Part shown: positions 1 to 10,012 of the stretch, in pieces
Numbering within the stretch: position 1 is the stretch's first letter
Layout: each line of letters begins with the position of its first letter
Assembly: GCA_033557465.1 (NCBI GenBank)
Contig: CM066032.1
Coordinates: 58,316,955 to 58,380,954, forward strand
From: Ichthyophis bannanicus
Taxonomy: Eukaryota; Chordata; Amphibia; Gymnophiona; Ichthyophiidae
Direction: 5' to 3'
DNA length: 64,000 nucleotides
Notes under the pieces: model-generated
Told to the model about the DNA's origin: nothing
What the model saw: only the letters and a program-made list of their open reading frames with translations
The model's database searches: none
Position numbers and translations under genes: made by a program

Positions 1-47
1 AGTATCAAAAATGTGATAAAAAAACCCAATATAATTCTTAGACCAAC

Positions 48-147
48 CAAGGAAGGGGGGGAGGTGGGGAGAAGAGGGAGGGAAAAGAGTGGAGGAAGGG
101 GGAAGGAGGGAGAGGGAAGGGAGGGAAAGGGAGGGGAGGGGGAGATT
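48..147. repeat. Purine-rich low-complexity tract
   Basis: About 100 bases of almost pure G and A in irregular GGGA/GGAG runs. No coding or structural signal is visible. Confidence 0.8.
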
Positions 148-475
148 TTATTCATTTATTAATGAGCTTTTTATATCTTTCTAATGGAACTTTATGTAAT
201 ATCTGTCCGTCAGCCTCTTAAGCATTATATTTACCTTTATTATATATTTTATATATGCTTTTATTATTATATGTTTATATACTGTGGTTGGTATTTTAAG
301 GTGTGCATAATATGTTTTAATTATTTATGTGTTTATATACATATACATTGATTCTGATTCCTGTATGCATTGGTCGTTTTATGTAGTTTAATGTATGCGT
401 GATATGTTGATGTATTTATTTATTTACTCTTATATTTATGCTTTTATCTTTTGTTTTTAATATTTTTTGAGGCTT
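148..475. other. AT-rich DNA without a gene
   Basis: Strongly AT-rich with many TTTAT/TATAT runs. No open frame, SINE box or LINE motif is recognisable. It may be the body of the element that carries the motif just downstream. Confidence 0.5.
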
Positions 476-535
476 GTTTCTCCCTGAAGGCAATCTAGAT
501 GGCTGAAATGTGTCGGGGTTTAATAAAGTTCTGTT
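476..535 (+). other. Possible hammerhead-like motif followed by AATAAA
   Basis: CTGAAGG (484-490), a short possible stem closed near 501-504, GAAA (505-508) and GTC (512-514) occur in the order of a hammerhead ribozyme core (CUGANGA, stem II, GAAA, stem III, GUC). TTTAATAAAG follows at once. The first box has one core mismatch and the stems are weak, so this is at best a decayed ribozyme of the kind known in Penelope-like elements and other retroelements. Confidence 0.25.
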
Positions 536-639
536 TGGCCGCCAGCGTGTGTGGCAGCTCCTTTGTTGCCTAGTTACTGTGCTGCAGGCACTTGTTGCTC
601 TGCTTTGTTGTCGAATGTAAAACTAATGCATCTGCTTGT

Positions 640-888
640 TCAGCTTGGCCAGGGATGGCATATTATTTAGTAAGTCCTTGTTTTATAAGGGGCTTAAGGT
701 AATACGGGATCCCCAAGGAAGGTTTAATTTTTGCACATTCAAATACAAGGTAAAGACTTGGCCACAGCTTCAGTCTATGCGCCAAATATGTGGAGTCAGG
801 AATTTTCTTTGTCCTTGGAGCAGCTAGGATCTGATTTTCTTAAACTCTACTGGAGATGGCAAGAGATTTTAATATAATAACGAACCTC
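640..888 (+). pseudogene. L1/Tx1-like endonuclease fragment
   Basis: Around 700-820, read with frame shifts, the translation gives a GRF...VYAPN-like segment and then an acidic QEF region. This resembles the middle of the apurinic-type endonuclease of L1/Tx1 LINEs. No frame is intact. The fragment is cut at 888 by a SINE and seems to resume near 1215. The family assignment rests on motif resemblance only. Confidence 0.4.
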
Positions 889-1195
889 GAATGGATAGAT
901 CTATTGGAGTGGAGGAGTGGCCTAGTGGTTGAGGCAAGGTACTTCAGGCCAGAGGGTCAAGGGGTTGAAATCCCACTAGAGGACAGCAACCTTGGGCTGG
1001 AAGGACTGGGGTTTCTAGTCCCACAGGTGCTCCTTGTGGTCTTGGGCAAGCCACTTAACCCTCCATAGCCCATGTTCCCTGTAAAATAGTTATCTCCAAG
1101 TTATAATGCCCTGTTCAATGTAATTTCAGTTTCTTCAATGTAAACCACCTTGATATCATGAAAGGCAGTATATAAGAAATGTTAAATAAATAAAT
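889..1195 (+). mobile_element. tRNA-derived SINE, L2-tailed
   Basis: The head contains an A-box-like TGGCCTAGTGG near 908 and a B-box-like GGTTGAAATCC near 963, as in pol III promoters of tRNA-derived SINEs. A conserved body follows (tcctTGTGGTCTTGGGCAAG), then a tail with TGTAAACCACCTTGAT, AGTATATAAG and AAATAAATAAAT. The tail is close to the 3' end of the L2 at 3773-5575, so L2 machinery probably mobilised it. It lies inside the L1-like endonuclease remnant. Confidence 0.85.
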
Positions 1196-1214
1196 TGGTG
1201 TCCAGCAGGCTATA

Positions 1215-1440
1215 GTGTGTCTAGAAGGCTAACATATTTTTGAAATTAAGCCTTGTGGATGCCTGAACAGCCCTACATTTGGTCAAATCTGTTTTCATGC
1301 ATGTCTCTAGGACAAATGGTCCAATGTCTGATATAAACCACCTCCTGGTTTCTAAAGATTTGTTCCCTAAAAAGAGTAGTGCTCAAATTAGACCACTGAA
1401 AAACTTATATTATATGCTGATTTGGATAGATTTAGAGGAA
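1215..1440 (+). pseudogene. L1-like endonuclease fragment, C-terminal part
   Basis: The open stretch from 1279 gives HVSRTN...SDINHLLVSKDL, resembling the SRIDxxLVS block near the end of L1-type endonucleases. It fits as the continuation of 640-888 after removal of the SINE. It is short and decayed, and the frame runs on into unrelated sequence. Confidence 0.35.
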
Positions 1441-1460
1441 CTTGCCAAAGGGTTGGTTGG

Positions 1461-1602
1461 TGGGGGGGGGGGGGGGGGGGGAGAGATCCTGGACTCTTTT
1501 TTCCAAAACTCAACTTTTAGATATCAAACTCCTCAGCTTTGGAATTCATTGCCTCAGGAAGTCCGATTGGAGAGTTCCTATAAAATATTTATGAAGGGTT
1601 AA
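1461..1602 (+). pseudogene. Poly-G run and LINE C-terminal scrap
   Basis: A run of about 21 G (1462-1482) precedes a short open stretch ending in FRYQTPQLWNSLPQEVRLE. The LWNSLP block is typical of the extreme C-terminus of L2/CR1-group LINE polymerases. Length variation in the G run would make the upstream frame unreliable. Confidence 0.4.
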
Positions 1603-1936
1603 AAATTTGGGGTCCGATATTCAGCAGCAGACTTGCAAACCATCCAAATGTCGCTGAATAACCGTGGCTGCAGCCTCTACACGCCCCGATGCTGCCTTGT
1701 TTTTATACAGTAGGGTCGGAGACAGAAGGCTGGGAGGTGTCTTACTCTTTAAATGTTGGGTGCTGCGTATAAATGAAGGAGCCAGACTAAGGTGCCCATT
1801 TTATTTATTGTTCAGACACTGTATCTACATGGTCTGAAGAGTGAATGCTGGTTTGGATCATGCAAGGGCCGTGCCTTAGGCGAGGGTCGACCAGACTGTG
1901 GTTTTGGATAAAATTCAAGCTGTTTAGTTCACATTA
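1603..1936. other. Unclassified sequence
   Basis: No open frame, repeat structure or promoter box stands out. GTCCGATATTCAGC at the start looks like repeat consensus but I cannot name the family. Confidence 0.3.
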
Positions 1937-2170
1937 GAGCAGGGGTTCTCAACCCAGCCCTCAGGACACACCTAGCAGGTCAGGTTTACAGTGACCACCA
2001 TTAATGTGGTTAAAAGGTCTGCTAACTGCATTACTGGTGTTGAATATCTCCCCCAGCGTGCAAAGCCTCGGTGATAACTGTCAAGAGTGAGATGAGTATG
2101 TGCCCAACAGTTAACGTGCAAGCATTCCCCTAGCATGTGAATTACCCTGGGTGCACTTAACCCCATCTAC
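1937..2170 (+). repeat. Possible hAT-type non-autonomous transposon end
   Basis: Begins GCAGGGGTTCTCAACCC, like the CAGnGGTTCTCAA termini of hAT-Charlie-type elements, then TCAGGACACACCTAGC. I do not see a matching inverted terminus downstream, so it is truncated or misassigned. Confidence 0.3.
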
Positions 2171-2489
2171 TGAAGTGGCATTAAGTGAACCCATACTACT
2201 TTGAAGCTACTTTCAGCTTTTTGAAGCTACTGACACCTCATCAGGTGTTAGTTCCCTTCCTCCCTCCTCCCCCCAACTCCCACACACCTCTAGTGAGCAG
2301 TCTTGCTTTATAGGACACCTCCCCAATTAACTATACACAGGGACTTGGAACAGCACATTTTGATCACACTTAAAGAAATTTAATTGCTTTTTCTCTGAAA
2401 GAACAGCTGGGAAACCAGCTGATACTTTGGTAGGTCTCTCTCTTTTGCTTTAACACATACTTAAGCTCCACAGACTGAACAATGGCTGG
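2171..2489. other. Unclassified sequence
   Basis: Contains a short repeat of TTGAAGCTACT (near 2200 and 2221) and pyrimidine-rich DNA. No gene or known element is recognisable. Confidence 0.3.
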
Positions 2490-3473
2490 GAAAAATCATA
2501 TCACCAAAGCTTGTGCCCCTGGTACAGCTTCTGCATCTATCCAGACAGAGGTCCCAATGCCAGTTGAAGGACCAGTTCCATGTGCAGGATGCCTGCAGGC
2601 AGAAGCTCTCAAGAGAGGAGGTGGCGAGGCTGAGGAGCATTCAAGAGAGTGAGAAGTACATTGATGAGATGATTCTTGCAACATCCAAACTCTCCAGCAG
2701 AGGAGAAGATGGGAGCCTACAGAATGACGAAGGTTGGACATAAGTCACCAGGGCCTGCAGAATCTCCAATCGAACTTCTCCAGCCCTTGAACTGAAGAAC
2801 CATTATGCAACCCTGGAAGTGGAGGAGATGAAAACATCCCTGGAAAGGGAAGAACCAGAGCTCAAGCACACCAAAGTTGCAGAATCAGTGACCACAAGGA
2901 AGTGAAGGGTAGTGGTGGATAGCGATTCTCTTCTGAGGAGTACTGAGGTGTCCATCTGCTGACCAGACTTGATGTCCAGAGAGGTATGCTGTCTGCCAGG
3001 TGCCATAATCCTAGCTATTATGGAGAGTTTGCCGAGACTCATCAAGCCCAGTGATTATTACCCAATGTTGCTAATCCATGTCGGCACAAATGATGCTACC
3101 AGGTATCCCTCTGAGCTTATCTAAAATGACTTTATGGCTCTGGGACAGAGAGTGAAGCAGATAGGGGTGCAGCAGGCGGTGTTCTCTTCAATCCTCCCGG
3201 TTGAGGGTAAAGGCCAAGGCAGAGATGAATGCATGGCTGCGTGGATGGTGTCATCGAGAGTGTTTTGGTTTCCTGAACCATGGGATGCTGTTCCAAGGGT
3301 TGCAGAGCAGAGATGGCATCCATCTGTCCAAGAAAGGTCGACATGTCTTCAGTAGTCGACATATCTTCAATATTGGAAATACCAACATTGACACTTCCTA
3401 TAGCGAAAGCAAAAATATCCCTGCTTTAAATTCCTTCCAACCATACTCTGCTGAGCAAATTGAAGGCAAATTG
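2490..3473 (+). pseudogene. CR1 lineage A, ORF1 with SGNH esterase domain
   Basis: Decayed ORF1 of a CR1 LINE. The N-terminal part (about 2513-2743) has a coiled-coil-like segment with SIQESEKYIDEM. Downstream, across several stops and shifts, lie the blocks of an SGNH/GDSL esterase, the domain known in CR1 ORF1 proteins: VVVDSDSLLRST near 2910 (block I with the glycine replaced), LIHVGTNDATR near 3073 (block III) and DGIHLSKKGRHVFSS near 3315 (catalytic Asp/His block). The protein would bind element RNA in the RNP. At least one in-frame TGA near 2959 and frame changes make it dead. ORF1 is cut at 3473 by a SINE and resumes at about 5576. Confidence 0.75.
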
Positions 3474-3772
3474 GAGTGGAGGAGTGGCCTAGTGGTTGGG
3501 GCAAGGTACTTCAGGCCAGAAGGTTGGGGGTTCAAATCCCACTATAGGACAGCAACCTTGGGCCAGAAGGACTGGGGTTTCTAGTCCCACAGGTGCTCCT
3601 TGTGGTCTTGGGCAAGCCACTTAACCCTCCATAGCCCATGTTCCCTGTAAAAAAAAATAGATATCTCCAAGTTATAATGCCCTGTTCAATGTAATTTCAG
3701 TTTGTTCAATGTAAACCGCACTGATGCAGAATAGCACGGTATATAAGAGAATGTAAATAAATAAATATAATA
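3474..3772 (+). mobile_element. tRNA-derived SINE, L2-tailed
   Basis: Near-identical in the head to the copy at 889-1195: A box TGGCCTAGTGG and B box GGTTCAAATCC, here close to the consensus GGTTCRANNCC. The tail reads TGTAAACCGCACTGATGC, AATAGCACGGTATATAA and AAATAAATAAAT. This matches the 3' end of the adjacent L2 (5500-5565) almost base for base. It interrupts CR1-A ORF1. Confidence 0.9.
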
Positions 3773-5575
3773 ATGAAGGGACTCAACTCTACCACCTCCC
3801 CTGATGATCCTTGCCCCTCCCATTGGATCAAATCAGCATGTTTTGAATTAAGTCCTCATATCGCAAAAATTGCAGACCTCTCTTTCTCTAAAGGCTTGGT
3901 TCCATCACCACTTAAAACCGCTACCATCAGACCCCTCCTAAAGAATCATAAATTGGACCCTCAAGACCCAAATTCCTATCGTCCCATAGCTAGCCTCCCC
4001 TTCTTGGCTAAGATATTGGAGAAGACAGTCCAACAAAAGATCCAAGACCACATTGATTCCTATTCCCCATTGGATCAACAACAGCATGGTTTCTGACAGC
4101 AACATGGTGTTGAAACCTTGCTCACCTCACTTTTTGATAACCTGGTTAAGGGAATGAATAAAAAACAAGGCTTCATTTTGATCTTCCTAGATATTGCTTC
4201 AGCCTTCGACACAGTCTGTCACAGCCTCCTACTTGAACAACTACTGCTAAAGGGCATCAAGAACTTAGCACTGGAGTGCTGTCGCTCGTATCTAATGGAC
4301 CGCCAACAACTAGTTCGCTAAGGTACTCAAACATCATCGAAGTACCAGCAAACCCAAGGAGTTCCGCAAGGCTCCTCCTTATCAGCGTTATTCTTCAATT
4401 TATATATTCAACCAATTTGCAGGATCATCCAATCCTTTGGCATACTCTACCACATCTATAATGATGATGGGCTACTCTACTCCCCATTCTTTACAAGCAG
4501 CCCTAACTGCACGAAAATCACTGATTGCTTTAATTCAGTTACCGACTCGTTAAATTCACACAACCTGAGGGTGAACTACAAAAAGAATTCAGTTTTATTC
4601 ATCTCAAAGGATCAAACCTTCATACCACCAGCTACCCTTCAGGTCAAGAATGCCGTACTGAATACTAAACGTGAGGTTCGATATCTAGGCATTACTCTAG
4701 ACCAGCATCTGAACATGGAATCACACATAAACAATATCTCCAAGGCTGTTTATCTCAGAATCCATTCCCTCTGTCAGTTTCGACCATTACTGGAACCCTC
4801 TGACTTCCGATCTGTTTTCCAAGCTCTTATTATGACTCATTTTGACTACGCTAACATCATTCTACACGGCCTTCCTGTCCACACACTCCATCCATTACAA
4901 ATGGCCATGAATACTGCTGCACGAACCATCTACGGCGTTACCAGATATGAGCACGTAACACCTCTCCTAATGCAGCTTCACTGGCTGCCTATAGTCTGTC
5001 ACCTCAAGTACAAAGCCTTCCTTATCTCATTAAAAATCCTCCACCAGCTCTCTGCAGCCGCCTTAGAAGACCTCCTACATTGGACTCCTGACAGCAGAAT
5101 CAGGAGGACAAATATGGCAAATACCCTTGCCATTCCCACTCTGGCTAGTAAAACCTCCCAATATATTAGGCATAGAACTTTCACCTTATTTGCCCCTCTG
5201 CTCTGGAACTCCCTCCCTGCTACAATTCGTACTATTACTGGCCTTTCCTCCTTTAGAAAAGCAATAAAACCACATCTCTTCCAGCAATACTTTGTAACAT
5301 AGCCCACTACTGCCTCGCTTCCCTCCAGTGCCCGATACCACTCTCCTCTTACTGTTTGTAGATAGTTTACTGCTATGGGTGTCTTAAACCTATGATCACT
5401 CTGCTATGAAGACTACTGTCGTATTATTCTAATTGTTAAGCTCTGTTATGTTACTGTCCAATGTAAACCTGCTCTAAAGCTGTTCTATGTATTAAGCTGT
5501 TATACTGTAAACCGCACTGATTTAAAATAGCACGGTATATAAAACCAAATAAATAAAAATAAATAGTAGACTGGC
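3773..5575 (+). mobile_element. L2-type LINE, 5'-truncated
   Basis: Reverse transcriptase of an L2-clade LINE in three frames: 3773-4096 (NSYRPIASLPFLAKILEK, then QQHGF), 4118-4321 (LDIASAFDTV), and 4571-5302 (a 243-residue open stretch with RYLGITLDQHLNM, HWLPI and LWNSLPATIR). The catalytic YxDD region near 4460-4470 reads YHDDG, so the first Asp is followed by an altered context, and the frame is broken on both sides. The endonuclease is missing. The 3' UTR ends TGTAAACCGCACTGATTT, AATAGCACGGTATATAA, then AAATAAATAAAAATAAAT. It sits with the SINE inside CR1-A ORF1. Confidence 0.85.
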
Positions 5576-6508
5576 TAATCTACTGAAGAGGGCTTTAAAC
5601 TAGATTCATTGGGGATGGGTGAAGAAAGCCTCCAGGAAAGTGAAACATTAAATATCTTTATGGAATGGGTAAAAGGAACAACATATGAAAAGTGCTGTGT
5701 ATAAATGCCCGTAGCATGGGAAATAAGATCCCAGATGTTGAGGCTTTAATGGGAGAGGCTGACAGATTTAGTAGCAGTTACAGAAACATGTTTCACAGAA
5801 AACCATGACTGGGATGTAACTATACCAGGCTGTACTTTATTCAGAAAGGACAGGGCAGGAAGAAGGGGAGGAGGAGCAGCACTATATATAAAAAATAATA
5901 TTAAAGTTTTGCAACTACAGAGCTTAAAAGGGAGAGAGGAGGCACTGTGGGTTAAACTAGAAAGAGGGAAAGAGAAATCTGTTTGCATTGGTGTGATATA
6001 CAGACCTCTCTTACAAGAGGAAGACGTGGACAGAGAGTTAATTGAAGACATACACAGCATTGCTAGGAAAGAGGAAGTGCTACTAATAGGGGATTTCAAT
6101 ATGCCAGATGTTGATTGGCACATTCCTGCTGCAGTAGCATCTAGGAGATCCTGGATTCTCTACAGAGAGAACTATTCAGGCAAATGATAACAGAACCCAC
6201 ACGTGAAGGGGCCGAACTAGACTTGGTGCTTACCAATGATGAGTGAAAGTGTTTCTGATGTTATAGTGGGAGATCATTTTGCATCCAGTGATCACCAGAT
6301 GGTGTGGTTCAGTATTAGGACTAGGGCTGTTAAAATCCATTAAAAAGCGAAGGTTTTAGATTTTAGGAAAACTAACTTTTCCATGATGGGTCAATACCTC
6401 ATGGGGTCTTTAGCGGGATGGGAACAGTTGGGGGATGTAGAAAAACAGTGGGCAAAAATGAAAGGGGATATTTTAAGGGCAACCAACCTTTTTGTTAAAA
6501 TGGTAAAG
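5576..6508 (+). pseudogene. CR1 lineage A, end of ORF1 and ORF2 endonuclease
   Basis: Continues the CR1-A interrupted at 3473. Near 5580 the end of ORF1 reads LLKRALN. ORF2 then begins near 5700 with NARSMGNK, DLVAVTETCF and RRGGGAALYIKNN. The clearest open stretch (5909-6187) has IGVIYRPL and LIGDFNMPDVDWH, the catalytic Asp/Asn block of CR1 apurinic-type endonucleases. SDHQMVWFSI near 6290 is the terminal His block. Shifts near 5760 and 6187 break the frame. The part is cut by a CR1-B 3' end at 6509. Confidence 0.75.
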
Positions 6509-6734
6509 GTAAAAGGAAAAGGTTTGGACAAGTTCCTGGAGGAAAGGTCCATAACCCATTATTAAGAAGGGACCCAGGATATCAATGCTTGACCCAATAC
6601 AAGCACTGTGGAACCTGTGTCTTTTGGGGACACTGCTAGGTACGTATGACCTAGATTGGCCACTGTTGGAAACAGGATACTGGGCTTGATGAACCTTGGT
6701 CTGACCCAGTATGACATATCTTATGTTCTTATGA
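6509..6734 (+). mobile_element. CR1 lineage B, 3' end fragment
   Basis: About 225 bp: the last codons of ORF2 (DKFLEERSI...HY), then the lineage-B 3' UTR with CTAGGTACGTATGACC, a CTGGG...CCCAG hairpin and the octamer tail TTATGTTCTTATG. It is severely 5'-truncated and splits CR1-A. Confidence 0.85.
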
Positions 6735-8054
6735 GACTGCTATGGTTTGTGAAAGAAATAGCGGAAACAGTGAAGAAAATGAGGGAGGCCTTCATAAAAT
6801 ACAAGAGATCACGGAGAGAGGAAGAAGAGCATCAATATTTGGAAAAACTTAGAGAAGCTAGCAAAGTAGTCAGGAAAGAAAAGATTCAAAAGAGGAGGAA
6901 ATAGCCAATGCACTTAAATGGGGGGGAGTAAGACATTTTTCAGATATGTTAGTGAAAAGAGGAAGGGCAAAAGTGGTATTGTCAGACTCAAGGGTGAAGG
7001 GGAGGTATATGTAGAGGCTGATGAGGATAAAGCGGAATTGCTTAACAAATATTTCTGTTCTGTGTTCACAGATGAAGAACCAGGAGCAGGACCTCATAAA
7101 ACACCCACAAAGAGGAACAGAAGCGAGGGGCATCTTAAACAATTTTCAGAAGACTGTGCTCATGAGAAACTAACCAAATTTAAAGTTGACAAAGGGATGG
7201 GACCGGATGGGATACATCTGATTTCTTTGACTAGGTGACCAGGGAGTTAGACTGAGAGAGGGCCCTAGATGTGGTGTATTTAGATTTCTGTAGAGCCTTT
7301 GACATCGTTCCTCATAGGCAACTTATAAACCAACTGAGCACCCTAGGGATGGACCCTAAAGTTACTGCTTGGGTTAGAAATTGTTTGAGTGGAAGGTGAT
7401 AAAGGGTACAGGTAAATGGAGCTCACGCTGAGGAGAAGAAGGTTACCAGAGGTGTGCCCCAGGGATCTGTCCTTGATCCAATTCTTTTTTTTAATTTTTT
7501 ATCTTTATTTTAATATTTATTGATTTTAAGAATACATTCAAACAAGTGAATGACAGAAAAACGGTAATAAGGAAAAAGAAAACTCTTAGGCAATTTTTTA
7601 AAAATTTCTTTATTTATATTTTCCAACGTCAGGTTCTTTTTAACATCTTTGTTAATGATATAGAGGAAGAGCTGTCAGGTAAGGTTTGCCTCTTTGCGGA
7701 TGATACCAAAATCTGCAATAGAGTAGACACCCAGGAAGGTATAGATAACATAAGGAGGGATCTAGCTAAACTTGAAGAATGGTCTAGAATTTGGCAGATG
7801 AGATTTAATGTTAAAAAAATGCAAAAGTCATGCATTTGGGCTGCAGCAATCCAAGGGAGCAATATAGTAAAGGGGGTGAAGTACTTTTGCCCACTAAAGA
7901 GGAGCGGGACCTAGGCGTGATTGTGTCTGATGATCTTAAAGTAGCTAAACAGGTAGAAAAAGAGATGGCAAAAGCAAGAAGGATACTTGGGTGCATAGGC
8001 AGAGGAATGGCCAGCAGAAGAAAGGAGGTGATAGTGCCTCTGTAAAAGTCTTAT
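6735..8054 (+). pseudogene. CR1 lineage A, reverse transcriptase region
   Basis: Resumes CR1-A after the CR1-B insertion. Around 6735-7238 lies the linker and the start of RT (GMGPDGIH near 7195). Next come YLDFCRAFDIVPHRQL near 7280 and VPQGSVL near 7455. After a 150-bp insertion, NIFVNDIEEELSGK and the catalytic CLFADDTKIC box (7687-7715) follow, then WSRIWQMRFNVKK and GRGMASRRKE. Stops and shifts occur near 7230, 7400 and 7915. Known role: target-primed reverse transcription of the element RNA. The 3' end was replaced by a CR1-B copy at about 8055. Confidence 0.8.
7487..7635. mobile_element. Small AT-rich insertion in CR1-A
   Basis: About 150 bp of T-rich DNA splits the RT sequence exactly between CCAATTC and TTTTTAACATC. 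TTCTTTTT is found on both sides and could be a target duplication. The inserted sequence resembles the 3' end of a poly(A)-tailed retroelement in antisense orientation, but the family is not identifiable. Confidence 0.5.
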
Positions 8055-8752
8055 AAGTATGATAAGGAAAGGAATGGAAAATAAAACAAAAGATATTATA
8101 ATGCCTCTATATCGTTCCATGGTGAGACCGCACCTTGAATATTGTGTGCAATTCTGGTCACCGTATCTTAAAAAGGATATAGCGATTTTAGAAAAGGTAC
8201 AGAGAAGAGCCACCAAGATGGTAATGGGGATTGAAGGATACTCCTATGAAGAAAGGCTAAAAAGGTTAGGGCTCTTTAACCTGGAAAAGAGACGGCTGAG
8301 GGGAGATATGATAGAAGTCTATAAATTAATGAACGGAGTGGAACAGGTAAACGTAGATCGATTGTTTACCTTATCAGAATATAGAAAGACTAGGGGACAT
8401 GCAATGAAGCTACAGGGTAAACTATTTAAGACTAATAAAAGAAAATATTTCTTCACTCAACGTGTAATCAACTCTGGAATTTGTTACCGGAGGATGTAGT
8501 AAAGGCTGTTAGTGTAGCTGGGTTTAAAAAAGGTTTGGACAAGTTCCTGGAGGAAAGGTCCATAAACCATTATTAAGAAGTGACCGAAGATATCAATGTT
8601 TGACCCAGTACAAGCATTGTGGAACTTGTGTCTCTTGGGGAAACTGCTAGGTACGTATGACCTAGATTGGCCACTGTTGGAAACAGAATACTGGGCTTGA
8701 TGGACTTTGGTCTGACCCAGTATGGCATATCTTATGTTCTTATGTTCTTACG
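8055..8752 (+). mobile_element. CR1 lineage B, 5'-truncated copy
   Basis: Starts at [12 protein letters not shown] (8059) and covers the RT C-terminal part: [38 protein letters not shown] and [19 protein letters not shown]. The frame breaks near 8470 where the consensus [11 protein letters not shown] becomes [11 protein letters not shown] through a one-base loss. The 3' UTR with its CTGGG/CCCAG hairpin and the tail TTATGTTCTTATGTTCTTA is complete. Satellite DNA follows directly. Confidence 0.85.
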
Positions 8753-10012
8753 CTATTTCATCTACTTCATAAGGTTCAAGGGTGGTCACTGCCAAACTCC
8801 AAGTCCCTCATTTCTATCCATGCCTTCTGCAGAGCAGTACCAGGAGCGTTATTTCATCTACTTCATGAGGTTCAAGGGTGGACACTGCCAAACTCCAAGT
8901 CCCTCATTTCTATCCATGCCTTCTGCAGAGCACTACCAGGAGCGTTATTTCATCTACTTCATGAGGTTCAAGGGTGGACACTGCCAAACTCCAAGTCCCT
9001 CATTTCCACCCATGCCCTCTGCAGAGCAGTAACAGGAGCACTAGTTCATCCACTTCATGAGGTTCAGGGGTGGACACTGCCACACTCCAAGTCCCTCATT
9101 TCTACCCATGCCCTCTGCAGAGCAGTAACAGGAGCACTAGTTCATCTACTTCATGAGGTTCAAGGGTGGACACTGCCAACTCCAAGTCCCTCATTTCTAC
9201 CCATGCCCTCTGCAGAGCAGTACCAGGAGTGCCATTTCATCTACTTCATGAGGTTCAAGGGTGGACACTGTCAAACTCCAAGTCCCTCATTTCTACCCAT
9301 GCCCTCTGCAGAGCAGTAACAGGAGCACTAGTTCATCTACTTCATGAGGTTCAGGGGTGGACGCTGCCAAACTCCAAGTCCCTCATTTCTACCCATGCCC
9401 TCTGCAGAGCAGTAACAGGAGCACTAGTTCATCTACTTCATGAGGTTCAAGGGTGGACACTGCCAAGCTCCAAGTCCCGCATTTCTACCCATGCCCTCTG
9501 CAGAGCAGTACCAAGAGTGTTATTTCATCTACTTCATGAGGTTCAACGGTGGACACTGCCAAACTCCAAGTCCCTCATTTCCACCCATGCACTCTGCAGA
9601 GCAGTACAAGGCGCACTAGTTCATCTACTTCATGAGGTTCAAGGGTGGTCACTGCCAAACTCCAAGTCCCTCATTTCTTTCCATGCCCTCTGCAGAGCAG
9701 TACCAGGAGCGTAATTTCATCAACTTCATGAGGTTCAAGGGTGGACACTGCCGAACTCCAAGTCCTTCATTTCTACCCATGCCCTCTGCCGAGCAGTACA
9801 AGGAGCGCCATTTCATCTACTTCATGAGGTTCAAGGGTGGACACTGTCAAACTCCAAGTCCCTCATTTCTATCCATGCCCTCTGCAGAGCAGTACCAGGA
9901 GCGCTAGTTCATCTACTTCATGAGGTTCAAGGGTGGACACTGCCAAACTCCAAGTCCCTCATTTCTATCCATGCCCGCTGCAGAGCAGTACCAGGAGCAC
10001 TATTTCATCTAC
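8753..10012 (+). repeat. 96-bp satellite, array 1 (about 13 units)
   Basis: Head-to-tail units of 96 bp (for example unit starts at 8849 and 8945) around TTTCATCTACTTCATGAGG, AGGGTGGACACTGCC, AACTCCAAGTCCCTCATTTC and GCCCTCTGCAGAGCAGTA. Units differ by several point changes. Because 96 is divisible by 3, open frames run across units in two frames; these are by-products of the period. The array ends where a CR1-A copy begins at 10013. Confidence 0.95.

Noticed and set aside
8753..10012. CRISPR-like array
   Set aside because: The 96-bp units are continuous tandem copies without unique spacers, in a vertebrate-type genome.
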